Positions 30,331-39,536 of a stretch of 54,258 nucleotides of DNA are shown here, piece by piece. The stretch's first letter is position 1; each line of letters starts with the position of its first letter. The position numbers were made by a program, and so were the translations under genes. The notes below the pieces were generated by a model. The model was not told the origin of the DNA, ran no database searches, and worked only from the letters and a program-made list of their open reading frames with translations. Source of the DNA: Gemmatimonadota bacterium (GTDB lineage: Bacteria; Gemmatimonadota; Gemmatimonadetes; Longimicrobiales; Gaopeijiaceae); the NCBI GenBank assembly GCA_007124095.1, contig SLFU01000155.1, forward strand, positions 1 through 54,258, written 5' to 3'.

Positions 30331-31577
30331 CCGCCCTCACCGCGCACCGCCAACCTCGCTCCCGCTCGATCCATGATGAGCCGTGCCACCTCTCCTTTTT
30401 CCTGAAGAGGAATGCGCTCCTCTCCCCCATCGCGGTCCAGAATCAGGACCTGGTTGGTGGCAACCTCAAAGCCGGCGCCCTCCACCCCGGGATCGTTCGC
30501 CACGATCAGGTCGAAGGCCTTGGCCTCCAGCTTCCCTGCAGCCCTCTCCCGAAGCTCCTCGGTTTCGAGGGCGAATCCGATCGTGACGGATCCCTTCCTT
30601 CGCATCGCAACGGTCTCGAGAGCAATATCCGGGTTTTCAACCAACTCGATCTCGAGCTTCTCTCCCCGAGCCGATCTCTTGGTCTTCCCCGGCCGGATTT
30701 CCCTTGGGCGAAAGTCGGCCACCGCCGCGGCGAAGGCCGTGAGGTCCGCCTCAGGGATGAGGGACTCCACTTCCTCAAGCATTTCACGGGCCGTGTGCAC
30801 CCTGACCGTGTGGACCCCGACCGGGTCAGGCAGCTCAGAAGGGCCCGTGACGAGGAAAACCTCCGCTCCTCGCAGCCAGGCCTCCCGCGCCAGCGCGAAG
30901 CCCATCCGCCCCGAGGACCGGTTTCCGACGTAGCGCACCGGATCCACCGGCTCCCTCGTCGGACCCGCGGTCACGAGGACCCGTCTCCCTTCGAAGGTGG
31001 GATCACGACCGAGGAGCCGACCGGCATGGTCGACGAGCGCCTCGGGCTCGAGCATTCGGCCAGGCCCCTCCCCTTCCCCGATCGCAAGCGGGCCCACCCC
31101 CGGGCCCGCCACGTGATAACCCAGCACCTCACGGCAGTGTTCGAGGTTCCGGCGGGTCTGAGGATGGCTAAACATCCGGTCATTCATGGCCGGGGCCAGA
31201 AGGATGGGAGCCCGGGTGACCAGAAGGGTCGTCGTCAGGAGGTCGTCCGCCCTCCCCTGTGCCGCTCGCGCCACGAGATCCGCGGTGGCGGGCGCCACCA
31301 GGACGAGATCCGCTTGGTTTCCGAGCCGGATGTGGAGGGCGCTCCCCTCACCGGAGAGGAGCTCGGAATACACGCTCCGACCAGTGACCCCTTCGAAGGA
31401 CAGGGGCGCAACGAAGGAGGCGGCAGAGCGCGTCGCCACCGTATCTACGAGGGCCCCGAGCCGCGTGAGGTCTCGGGCCAACTGCACGGCCTTGTAGGCC
31501 GCGACACCACCGGTCACCCCCAGAACCACCCGGCGTCCGCGCCACGGCGGTCGGGGGATCAGAGGGCGATCCGCCAC
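30327..31577 (-). CDS. coaBC: Bifunctional phosphopantothenoylcysteine decarboxylase/phosphopantothenate-cysteine ligase
   Basis: 416 aa; VVLGVTGGVAAYKAVQLARDLTRLGA, APAMNDRMFSHPQTRRNLE, VLVTAGPTREPVDPVRYVGNRSSGRMGFALA. Confidence 0.94.
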   Translation of the reverse strand: MADRPLIPRPPWRGRRVVLGVTGGVAAYKAVQLARDLTRLGALVDTVATRSAASFVAPLSFEGVTGRSVYSELLSGEGSALHIRLGNQADLVLVAPATADLVARAAQGRADDLLTTTLLVTRAPILLAPAMNDRMFSHPQTRRNLEHCREVLGYHVAGPGVGPLAIGEGEGPGRMLEPEALVDHAGRLLGRDPTFEGRRVLVTAGPTREPVDPVRYVGNRSSGRMGFALAREAWLRGAEVFLVTGPSELPDPVGVHTVRVHTAREMLEEVESLIPEADLTAFAAAVADFRPREIRPGKTKRSARGEKLEIELVENPDIALETVAMRRKGSVTIGFALETEELRERAAGKLEAKAFDLIVANDPGVEGAGFEVATNQVLILDRDGGEERIPLQEKGEVARLIMDRAGARLAVRGEGG

Positions 31578-31580
31578 CGG

Positions 31581-31901
31581 CTACTCTCCGACTCGGCGAC
31601 GCCCCACGAGCCGGAACTCGATCTGCCCTGAAATAAGTGCGTCGACCGCCCGGGTCGTCAGCTTCTCCTCTTCACCGAGGGGCTTCAGATCCCGGGGGAG
31701 TGAGTTCAGCTCGCGGGCATACTTCGAGGCGACGAGGACGCCCAGATACTTGCTCCCTGTGCTCTTCGCGACTTCCTTCGGGGTAAATACGCGCACGTGC
31801 CACACTCCCTTCGATGATGCATCGAGGAAATCTCCCTCGACGCGATGAATGTCCAACGAACCGGTCCACCGGCTACCCACCGGCGGGATCTCGAACTCCA
31901 T
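31581..31901 (-). CDS. rpoZ: DNA-directed RNA polymerase subunit omega
   Basis: VRVFTPKEVAKSTGSKYLGVLVASKYARELNSLPRD...EEKLTTRAVDALISGQIEF; between gmk and coaBC; internal GTG start possible. Confidence 0.85.
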   Translation of the reverse strand: MEFEIPPVGSRWTGSLDIHRVEGDFLDASSKGVWHVRVFTPKEVAKSTGSKYLGVLVASKYARELNSLPRDLKPLGEEEKLTTRAVDALISGQIEFRLVGRRRVGE

Positions 31902-32550
31902 CCCGCGCTACGACCCGATCGATTTCCGATCGGATCCGTTCCACCTCGCCCGGGAAATCCAGAGCCCGCCCGGGTTTGTGGCTCTCCGCTTCGACGATTG
32001 TGCGAACTCGCGCGATCGCTCGCTCGAGATCGTCGTTCACCACGATATAATCGAAGTGGACCGCTTCCTCCAGCTCCGCCCTGGCGGCGACCAGCCGGCG
32101 CCTCACCTCGTCCAGCTTCTCGGTACCCCGCTGCGTGAGACGGGTCCACAGGTGGTCCGCCGACGGAGGGAAGACGAAGATGAGCACCGCCTCCGGTACC
32201 CGGCCCCGGATCTGGCGAGCACCCTGAACGTCGATGTCCAGAATTGCGTACTCCCCTCGCTCCGCTGCCGTTTCGAGGTTCGAGCGCGGGGTCCCGTAGA
32301 GGTTTCCGTGCACCTCTGCCCACTCGACGAGCTCGCCCTCGGAAATCATGTGCTCGAACTCGTCCCGGGAAACGAAATCGTAATCCGATGCGTGTCGCTC
32401 CCCTTCCCTGGGTGTGCGGGTCGTCGCCGACACCGAGAATACGAAGTTGTGGAACCGCGCCACGAGGGCGTGCGCAATCGTGGTCTTTCCCGTTCCGCTG
32501 GGCGCGGCGAGGACCAGCGGCGAAGGGCGGAAGGGCAGGCCCGTGATCAC
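31873..32550 (-). CDS. gmk: Guanylate kinase
   Basis: 225 aa; LVLAAPSGTGKTTIAHALVARF, SATTRTPREGERHASDYDFVSRDEFEHMI, YAILDIDVQGARQIR. Confidence 0.95.
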   Translation of the reverse strand: MITGLPFRPSPLVLAAPSGTGKTTIAHALVARFHNFVFSVSATTRTPREGERHASDYDFVSRDEFEHMISEGELVEWAEVHGNLYGTPRSNLETAAERGEYAILDIDVQGARQIRGRVPEAVLIFVFPPSADHLWTRLTQRGTEKLDEVRRRLVAARAELEEAVHFDYIVVNDDLERAIARVRTIVEAESHKPGRALDFPGEVERIRSEIDRVVARDGVRDPAGG

Positions 32551-33455
32551 TCGATGTTCTCCACCTGCTCCCGCAACCGCTCGATCTCCTCCTTGAGCAC
32601 GAGAACCCGGGCAGCGACCTCCGCATCGTTGGCCTTGGCCCCAATGGTATTGGCCTCGCGCAGGAGTTCCTGTGCGATGAAGCCGAGACGCTTTCCCACT
32701 CCGGAACCCGAGCCGTTCTCGAGCGTCTCCCTGAAGATCCCCAGGTGCGAACGAAAGCGAACCACCTCTTCATGGATGTCCCATCGCTCGGCCAGGTACG
32801 CTACCTCCCGGGCCAGGCGTTCCTCATCGACCTCGAACTCCGTGTCGAGGAGCTCCCGGATGGCCTCCCGAAGCCGGTCCCTTTCTCCGATCAGCCTTTC
32901 TGGGGCTCGCCTCTCCACCTCCCCCACCTCGCTCTCCATCGCCCCAATGCGGTCGAAGAGGTCTCTCGCCATCCGGGCGCCTTCCTCCTCCCTCATCGCG
33001 ACCACTTTCCGGGCCGCCTCCGCGAGGAGGTCCCGGAGGATCCCCTCGTCGAGGTCAACAAGGCCGTCCCCGGGGTCGGCCTCCCTGAAGAGGTTCGGAA
33101 ACCAGGCGAGCACATTCAGGTCAATCCGCCCCTCCAGCTCCAACTCCTCTTGAAGTGTCCGCAGCGCGGCCAGATACCCGCGCGCCCTCTCCACATCGAT
33201 CGTCACCGGCACGGCAGGCAGGTCGGTCCCCTCCCGGATCAGGAAGAAGGTCACTCGAACATGGCCGCGCGCAAAATACTCCTTCAAGGCCCTTTCGAGC
33301 CCATTCTGATAGCGCTCGCAGGACGACGGCACCCGCATCTGCACGTTCAGGTGACGGTGGTTGACCGTGCGGACCTCGACCCTGAGCCGGCCAAAGGGAA
33401 GATCCTGCTCAGCCTCTCCGTACCCGGTCATGCTCCGAATCGGTGCGCTAGTCAT
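32547..33455 (-). CDS. YicC/YloC family endoribonuclease-like protein
   Basis: 302 aa; IRSMTGYGEAEQDLPFGRLRVEVRTVNHRHLNVQMRVPSS; C-terminal FIAQELLREANTIGAKANDAEVAARVLVLKEEIERLREQVENIE. Confidence 0.93.
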   Translation of the reverse strand: MTSAPIRSMTGYGEAEQDLPFGRLRVEVRTVNHRHLNVQMRVPSSCERYQNGLERALKEYFARGHVRVTFFLIREGTDLPAVPVTIDVERARGYLAALRTLQEELELEGRIDLNVLAWFPNLFREADPGDGLVDLDEGILRDLLAEAARKVVAMREEEGARMARDLFDRIGAMESEVGEVERRAPERLIGERDRLREAIRELLDTEFEVDEERLAREVAYLAERWDIHEEVVRFRSHLGIFRETLENGSGSGVGKRLGFIAQELLREANTIGAKANDAEVAARVLVLKEEIERLREQVENIE

Positions 33456-33484
33456 GGATCATCAAGGATAGCAGACTCCGATGC

Positions 33485-35515
33485 CTAGTTCCACATGGTC
33501 CAGCGGATTCCGTACATCGCCCGGGTCTGTGGGAGGACTCGGCCGGGAAAGTCCTGATTCCGGTGTCGGAGGGTGAAGTTGTCCCAGAGGAGAAAGGCCC
33601 GCACCGTCACGACCCGGACCTGGAGGCGGCCGAACCAATTCAGCTGAGAGGGGACCACGGCCAGGGCGTTCGGGTCCACCTCGTCCGCAAAGGGGATGTG
33701 CATCTGGTCGCGCCCCCTCACCCCGATGTCGAGCCATACCTCTAGATTCCCGGTCTCGAAAAAGTCATCATGGAACCGCAGCCCCGCCTCGTAGCTCTCG
33801 GACGGGAGATACCTCCAAGCCTCATCCCGGTCCCAGAACTGAACGCTCCCCTCCACGGAAAGTCCTCCGTGGAGGGGTCGCAGGGGGATACGGCCTGAAG
33901 CCTCGATTCCAGTCCTCTCACTCCCTTCGCGCACCAGTGCGCCCCGGTCCGTGGGAAGGCCCATCGGATGGAGGGAATCCGCCCGAGTCGAGAGTCTCGC
34001 CACTCCCGCAACGAGCCCCGCCCCCTGGAACTCCGCCCCAACCCGCGTGCTCGTACGATCCGTAAGGGAGACAGGGCGCGCCGTCTCCTCCCCTTCCCCA
34101 TTCATTCTTCCCTCGGGGATCCAGTAGGGAACCCCCTTCCGTCCACCCTCTATTTCACCGTAGAGGGAAACTCCGTATCTCGGCTCCGTCCATACGCGGC
34201 TGTGGAGGCTCACGGCCCGGTCCTGCCCCCAGGACTCGCTCTCCAGTGCCCCGGATACTCCGACCGCACCTGGAAGGAAGCCACCCAGTCGGAGCTCCTG
34301 GCTCCAGGACGGCCACCCCTCCCCCCACCCCCGGCGGAGCTCTCCTTCGAGCCACCATGTCTCGCGGTCCGCCGCAATTCTCAGCCCGACCTGGCTCCTC
34401 GGATCGCGGTTCACCCCCGTCACGGCCGCGGTCTCCCCCTCTTGATCGACGCCCAGCGAGGAGCGATGGAAATAGACCCCGGCCAACAGCCCGGGAGCAA
34501 CGTCGTACCGCGCTCGAAGTCCCCAGTCGGTGCGCGTCACGTCCCTGGGCTCCCAGATGTCGTCGGGTCGCCTCGAGGTCATCCTGCGGAAGTCGAGCGC
34601 CATCCCCCCTCGATCCCCCTGAAAGAGGGTGTAGCGGAACTGGGACCCGAAAGACGCTCCCGGCTCGGCCCGGGCGGTGCCCTGGGTGTCTACCCGATCG
34701 AGTGCCACGATGACGGTCCCCCCGAAGGCGGAGGGGTGCGCGAAGGTTCCTCTAAAAAGGTTCGTGTTGAGGTCCCCCGTTCCCACTTCGAGCAGGGAGT
34801 ACGGCCGCGCATCGGTCACCTGGAGGGGAGTCAGTTCGATGCGGAGGCCGGAGGGTCGGCGTTCCACACGCACCTGATCGAGCCCGGCGAGTCCGATCCG
34901 CGACAGGTCGACGACCCCGCCGTCCAGGGGCGGGAGCTCGACTCCGTCCAGGAAGATCCGAACCCGGCCCGGATCGAGTCCCGAGGCCGTCACCGCTGTG
35001 GGCTGACCGAAATCCCCCCCGCGGAGCGGAAGGATGCCCGGAACCTCCTCGAGAAGCTCGACGAGTGTCAGCGCCCGGGTTCCCAGGAGGCCCTCTCGAT
35101 CCCACTCCCACACCCCCGTACTCCACCGGGCCGGCACATGGTTCGGAATGACCGGCAGATTCCGGACGGCCACCACCCCGTCCTCGAGCAGCTCCTCGGC
35201 GGTCAGCTCGGACTGGAGCTCTTCCGGGAGGAGGGTGTCCGGGACGATCAGCCCAAGGGGAAATTCGTCCATCTGATCGAACGGTGAGATCGTGTCCGGG
35301 GGCGGAACCGTGTCCGGGGGCGGAACCGTGCCCGGGGGCGGAACCGTATCCGGCGGCACGGCCTCAGGCGCGGGAGGCCTGTCCGTGGGGGAGGGGAGGT
35401 CCTGAGCCCATTCGACCGGGGGGCCGGCTGCATTCAGTAATGCAGGCACCACGCCTACGGTTGCCAACACGAGGGAGAGCAGCGGGAGGAGGACGCGTCC
35501 GCCCAAGAAGGTCAC
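33485..35515 (-). CDS. TonB-dependent receptor plug domain-containing outer membrane protein
   Basis: Signal-like [21 protein letters not shown]; Pro-rich linker; plug-like TLVELLEEVPGILPLRGGDFGQPTAVTASGLDPGRVRIFLDGVELPP; barrel-like C-terminus; GTG start overlaps pepA stop. Confidence 0.75.
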   Translation of the reverse strand: MTFLGGRVLLPLLSLVLATVGVVPALLNAAGPPVEWAQDLPSPTDRPPAPEAVPPDTVPPPGTVPPPDTVPPPDTISPFDQMDEFPLGLIVPDTLLPEELQSELTAEELLEDGVVAVRNLPVIPNHVPARWSTGVWEWDREGLLGTRALTLVELLEEVPGILPLRGGDFGQPTAVTASGLDPGRVRIFLDGVELPPLDGGVVDLSRIGLAGLDQVRVERRPSGLRIELTPLQVTDARPYSLLEVGTGDLNTNLFRGTFAHPSAFGGTVIVALDRVDTQGTARAEPGASFGSQFRYTLFQGDRGGMALDFRRMTSRRPDDIWEPRDVTRTDWGLRARYDVAPGLLAGVYFHRSSLGVDQEGETAAVTGVNRDPRSQVGLRIAADRETWWLEGELRRGWGEGWPSWSQELRLGGFLPGAVGVSGALESESWGQDRAVSLHSRVWTEPRYGVSLYGEIEGGRKGVPYWIPEGRMNGEGEETARPVSLTDRTSTRVGAEFQGAGLVAGVARLSTRADSLHPMGLPTDRGALVREGSERTGIEASGRIPLRPLHGGLSVEGSVQFWDRDEAWRYLPSESYEAGLRFHDDFFETGNLEVWLDIGVRGRDQMHIPFADEVDPNALAVVPSQLNWFGRLQVRVVTVRAFLLWDNFTLRHRNQDFPGRVLPQTRAMYGIRWTMWN
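35290..35356. repeat. 18-bp tandem repeat encoding PPPDTV units
   Basis: Repeated cggaaccgtgtccggggg units; protein PPDTVPPPGTVPPPDTVPPPDTI. Confidence 0.85.
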
Positions 35516-37137
35516 CGGACGCGACTCCGCACCCACTCGAGGAGAAGTCTCGTGGGAAAGCCGAGGCCTCCCTTCCGATGGTATGGGGCCCTCGGCTCCC
35601 CGTAGGCCGTGCCCGCGATGTCGAGATGAGCCCACCGGGCGTCCCCCACGAACTCCGAGAGAAACCAAGCAGCCGTGATGGTCCCTGCAGGCCGTCCCCC
35701 GACGTTCTTCAGGTCGGCCACGGGGCTTTCTAGCTGCTTGCGATAGGGCTTCCAGAGAGGCAGGGGCCAGCAACGCTCTGACGCCCGGTCTCCGGCAGCT
35801 CGGACCTCCTCAATCAGCTCCTCATCGTTCCCGAGCACCGCAGCCGCGTGGTGGCCCAGCGCCAGGACGCAGGCGCCGGTGAGCGTGGCGCAGTCCAGCA
35901 CGGCGTCGGGGCGGTACCGGTCCACAACGTAGGAGAGTGCATCCGCGAGAATCAGACGCCCTTCGGCATCGGTGTTGATGATCTCCACCGTCTTGCCGGC
36001 CCGAGTCCGGATCACGTCCCCCGGCTTGGTCGCCTTCCCCGAAAGCAGGTTCTCCGACGCCGGGACCACGCCCACCACGTTGAGGGGAAGGTCGAGAACA
36101 CCGATCGCCTTCATCGCTCCCAGGACGGCCGCGCCTCCGGACATGTCGTACTTCATATCCTCCATCCCCAGCGAAGGCTTGATGGAGATCCCACCGGAAT
36201 CGAACGTCAGCCCTTTCCCCACCAAGGCGATCGGGGAATCCCCCTCCTCACCCCCATGGTGCTCCAGGACAATGAGCCGCGGCTCCTGCTCGGAGCCGGC
36301 CGCAACGGAGAGGAGGGCCCCCATCCGCTCGGCCTCCATCTCTCCGGGACCGAGGATGCGGGAAGTGAAGCCGTGCTCCTCAGCCAGGGACAGGGCGACG
36401 CTCGCCAAGTGGGCGGGTGTCGCGACATTCCCGGGGCGCCACTGGAGCAAGCGCGCCAGGTTCTCCCCCTCCGCAAAGGCAGCTCCCGCCTTCAGGCTCC
36501 GCTCCGCTCCGTCGGACTCGCCATCTGGATGGATCCAGAGCTCGTTCACGAGTGGAGGCGGGGCGTCCTCACCCGAGCTCTGCGCCTTTCCGTCGTCGCC
36601 CTGATCCGGCCCGTCCCCGTTCGACCGGCTCTCCGCCGTGGACTTCAGCTCCCGAAAGTCCCACGCGGCCAACACTCCGCCTTCTGCAGCGGCCTGAACA
36701 CCCACTTCGACCCCGCCCATCCTGCTGACCGGCACATGAACCGAAATCGAAGTCAGGGAAAGGGATTCGGCCCGACGCACGGCCCGGGCGGCCACCTTGC
36801 GGGCGACTTCCGCATCGGCGTCCTCCCGGCGTCCCGCTCCGACGAAGGCGATCCGGGTCGGTCCACCCTCCTCCGACCGGTAATGGAGGAAGAAGTCCTC
36901 CTCCTTTCCCTTGAAATCCCCCGCCTTCCTCGCCCGTCCGAATGCGCCCCCGATCAGCTCGTCCGCACGGGCGGCGGCACCTTCGAGCCGCGCTTCGCCC
37001 TGGAAGACGGGGAGTACGAGAAGCGGGGTGTCATGGGAGAACAGGTCCCCCCGAATCAATCCTACCTTCATATGCGCGACGTCCGTGACCGGGTGTCCGA
37101 TGTAGCTGTTCGCGAAGTCCCCTTTCCGTCGCTTCAC
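35512..37137 (-). CDS. pepA: Leucyl aminopeptidase (M17)
   Basis: 541 aa; [61 protein letters not shown]. Confidence 0.94.
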   Translation of the reverse strand: MKRRKGDFANSYIGHPVTDVAHMKVGLIRGDLFSHDTPLLVLPVFQGEARLEGAAARADELIGGAFGRARKAGDFKGKEEDFFLHYRSEEGGPTRIAFVGAGRREDADAEVARKVAARAVRRAESLSLTSISVHVPVSRMGGVEVGVQAAAEGGVLAAWDFRELKSTAESRSNGDGPDQGDDGKAQSSGEDAPPPLVNELWIHPDGESDGAERSLKAGAAFAEGENLARLLQWRPGNVATPAHLASVALSLAEEHGFTSRILGPGEMEAERMGALLSVAAGSEQEPRLIVLEHHGGEEGDSPIALVGKGLTFDSGGISIKPSLGMEDMKYDMSGGAAVLGAMKAIGVLDLPLNVVGVVPASENLLSGKATKPGDVIRTRAGKTVEIINTDAEGRLILADALSYVVDRYRPDAVLDCATLTGACVLALGHHAAAVLGNDEELIEEVRAAGDRASERCWPLPLWKPYRKQLESPVADLKNVGGRPAGTITAAWFLSEFVGDARWAHLDIAGTAYGEPRAPYHRKGGLGFPTRLLLEWVRSRVR

Positions 37138-38369
37138 ATGTTCCGGACGATCTGCTCCCCGAACTCCGAAGTGGAGACCTTTTTCGCACCCTCCATCTGC
37201 CGCTCGAGATCGTAGGTGACGGTCTTCTGCGCGATCGCCCCCTCGATGCCCCGATCAATCCGACGAGCCGCTTCGTCCCACCCCATGTGCTCGAGCATCA
37301 TGACCGCCGAAAGAATCAGAGATCCGGGATTCACGACATTCTTCCCGGCGTATTTGGGGGCGGTCCCATGTGTGGCCTCAAAAAGCGCGATCTCGTCGCC
37401 CACGTTGGCTCCGGGTGCCATCCCGAGGCCTCCGACCTGCGCCGCGCACGCATCGGAGAGGTAGTCTCCATTCAGATTCGGGGTGGCGAGGATGTCGTAC
37501 TCGTCCGGCCGGAGCAGCACCTGCTGGAACATTGCGTCGGCAATCCGGTCACCAATGACTATCCGCCCGGCGGGGTCCTCCCCTTCCCAGACTTTGGACT
37601 CGGGGAGGGTCTGTTCGGCGAAGCGCTCCCTCGCGACCTCGTAGCCCCAATCCGAGAAGGCCCCCTCGGTGAACTTCATGATGTTCCCCTTGTGGACGAG
37701 GGTCACCTTCGAGCGGTTCCGGTCCAGAGCGTACTGAATCGCAGCCCCGACATGGCGCTTGGTCCCGAACGGAGAGATCGGCTTGATCCCGATTCCGCTC
37801 TCCTCACGTACGGTCTCCCCCATCTCCTCGACGAGGAACTTCCGAACCTTCTCGGCCTCGGGAGTCTTGGACTCCCACTCGATCCCGGCGTAGACGTCCT
37901 CGGTGTTCTCCCGAAAGATGACCACATCGAGCTTCTCCGGTTCGCGCATCGGAGAGGGGACGCCCTTGATCCAACGGACCGGGCGAATGCAGGAGTAAAG
38001 ATCGAGCACCTTCCTCAAGGTCACGTTCAGCGAGCGAATTCCACCCCCGACCGGGGTCGTCAATGGGCCCTTGATCCCCACCTTGAAGTCACGCAGCGCC
38101 TGAAAGGTCGCCTCCGGAAGCCATTCCCCCGTGGCCTCGTGGACCTTCTCACCCGCGTCGATCGCCATCCACTTGATCGAACGGTCACCCTCATAGGCCT
38201 TCTCGACGGCGGCATCGACGACAGCCTGGGTCGCCTTCCAGATGTCGGGGCCGATTCCGTCCCCTTCGATGAACGGGAGGATCGGGTGGTCGGGGACCTG
38301 AAGCGATCCGTTTTCAACGGTGATGCGCTCCCCATCCTGGGGGACTCGGGCGGATTCAGATTCGCTCAT
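37134..38369 (-). CDS. icd: Isocitrate dehydrogenase (NADP-dependent type)
   Basis: 411 aa; [97 protein letters not shown]. Confidence 0.94.
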   Translation of the reverse strand: MSESESARVPQDGERITVENGSLQVPDHPILPFIEGDGIGPDIWKATQAVVDAAVEKAYEGDRSIKWMAIDAGEKVHEATGEWLPEATFQALRDFKVGIKGPLTTPVGGGIRSLNVTLRKVLDLYSCIRPVRWIKGVPSPMREPEKLDVVIFRENTEDVYAGIEWESKTPEAEKVRKFLVEEMGETVREESGIGIKPISPFGTKRHVGAAIQYALDRNRSKVTLVHKGNIMKFTEGAFSDWGYEVARERFAEQTLPESKVWEGEDPAGRIVIGDRIADAMFQQVLLRPDEYDILATPNLNGDYLSDACAAQVGGLGMAPGANVGDEIALFEATHGTAPKYAGKNVVNPGSLILSAVMMLEHMGWDEAARRIDRGIEGAIAQKTVTYDLERQMEGAKKVSTSEFGEQIVRNM

Positions 38370-38470
38370 GACTGTCTTTTCGTGGTATTGAGGAAGCGGT
38401 TCACCGGGTCAGTCTTTCACGTCCGGCAAGAGCCATCGAAGGTAGTCAGCCTTGGGTCGGTCGGGCAAGG

Positions 38471-38529
38471 CTCCGGAGAGCCTCCGCGTACCGCCGAAAC
38501 GCCTTCGGCACTCCCGGAAACCCTCCGGG
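38471..38529. repeat. Cluster of small inverted repeats in icd/SDR divergent region
   Basis: ctccggag (38471-38478); gccgaa-acgcc-ttcggc (38493-38509); cccgga-aaccc-tccggg (38513-38529). Confidence 0.6.
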
Positions 38530-38653
38530 TATGGGGTTCCTCCGCGGGCCCGGACCAGACAGCCCAGACCAGACAGCCCGGGCCAGATAGCTCGACCTTT
38601 TTATCGGACATCACCATCCCCCTTTCGATCCTCACGGCTTACGAGGCCATCGC

Positions 38654-39376
38654 ATGACCGCGGACAGTCGCAATCGAATCGCCCTCGTGACGGGTGGAGC
38701 CGGACAGTTGGGTCGCTACGTCGTGGAGCGACTCCAGGAGGTGGGCGCAAGTCCCCACGTTCCCATATTCAGGGAGGATGAGGGAGGGGAGTTGCGAGAC
38801 TTCCTTGGATCTGACGCCCAGGAGGTCCGTTTCCACCGGAACGGGGACCTCACCGACCCGGGGACCGTGGCCTCCCTCTTCGAGACCATCCGGTCCGAGG
38901 AGGGGGTGGGTCCGGAGATCGTCCTCAACCTGGCGGGTGGCTTTGCGATGGCGCCGGTCGAGGAGACCGAGCCGGAGATGTGGGCCCGGATGTGGCAGAT
39001 GAACGCCACCACGGCCTTCCTTGTCTCCCGAGCCGCCTTCGCGGAGATGAAGGAGAGAGGTTGGGGCCGCATCGTGAACGTCTCGGCCTTCCCCGCGCTC
39101 GATCGGGGCCAGGACGGCCTTTCCGCCTACGGGGCGGCGAAGGCCGGAGTCCTCAACCTGACCCACACGCTGGCAAGGGAAGGAGTGGATCACGGGATCA
39201 CCGTCAACGCAGTCCTGCCTTCGATCATCGATACTGCGGCGAACCGAGAGGCGATGCCCGACGCCGATACCTCCTCCTGGATCCATCCAAGGGAGATTGC
39301 GCGAGTGATCTCCTTCCTCGTCTCCGAGGACGCCCGAACCGTCAACGGAGCCGCGATCCCGTTGACCCTCGGCTGA
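38654..39376 (+). CDS. SDR family NAD(P)-dependent oxidoreductase
   Basis: 240 aa; IALVTGGAGQLGRYVVERLQE, GRIVNVSAFPALDRGQDGLSAYGAAKAGVLNLTHTLARE. Confidence 0.9.
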   Translation: MTADSRNRIALVTGGAGQLGRYVVERLQEVGASPHVPIFREDEGGELRDFLGSDAQEVRFHRNGDLTDPGTVASLFETIRSEEGVGPEIVLNLAGGFAMAPVEETEPEMWARMWQMNATTAFLVSRAAFAEMKERGWGRIVNVSAFPALDRGQDGLSAYGAAKAGVLNLTHTLAREGVDHGITVNAVLPSIIDTAANREAMPDADTSSWIHPREIARVISFLVSEDARTVNGAAIPLTLG

Positions 39377-39402
39377 GGTGGATGACCCTCGGCTGAGGTG
39401 GA
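39363..39402. repeat. 20-bp perfect tandem duplication spanning the SDR stop codon
   Basis: tgaccctcggctgaggtgga x2, 39363-39382 and 39383-39402. Confidence 0.95.
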
Positions 39403-39420
39403 CTTTCTGCCCCCACTGGT

Positions 39421-39441
39421 TGAGATTTGTTCTCAATCTCA
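39421..39441. promoter_or_regulatory. Fur-box-like palindrome upstream of iron ABC genes
   Basis: TGAGATTTGTTCTCAATCTCA; 15-mer TGAGATTTGTTCTCA resembles TGAGAATnATTCTCA-type Fur sites; also a perfect TGAGATT-N7-AATCTCA repeat. Confidence 0.55.
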
Positions 39442-39536
39442 GGAAGCTTCCCGGGAGAGTGCGGGGCTGGCGTCGCAGGGGCACCTGCCGCGAGGCCGGA
39501 AAGCCGGATTCGCAATAGCGGACAGGGGAATCTCGA

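Noticed and set aside
30240-31631. 463 aa plus-strand ORF opposite coaBC
   Set aside because: Antisense frame of a highly conserved gene
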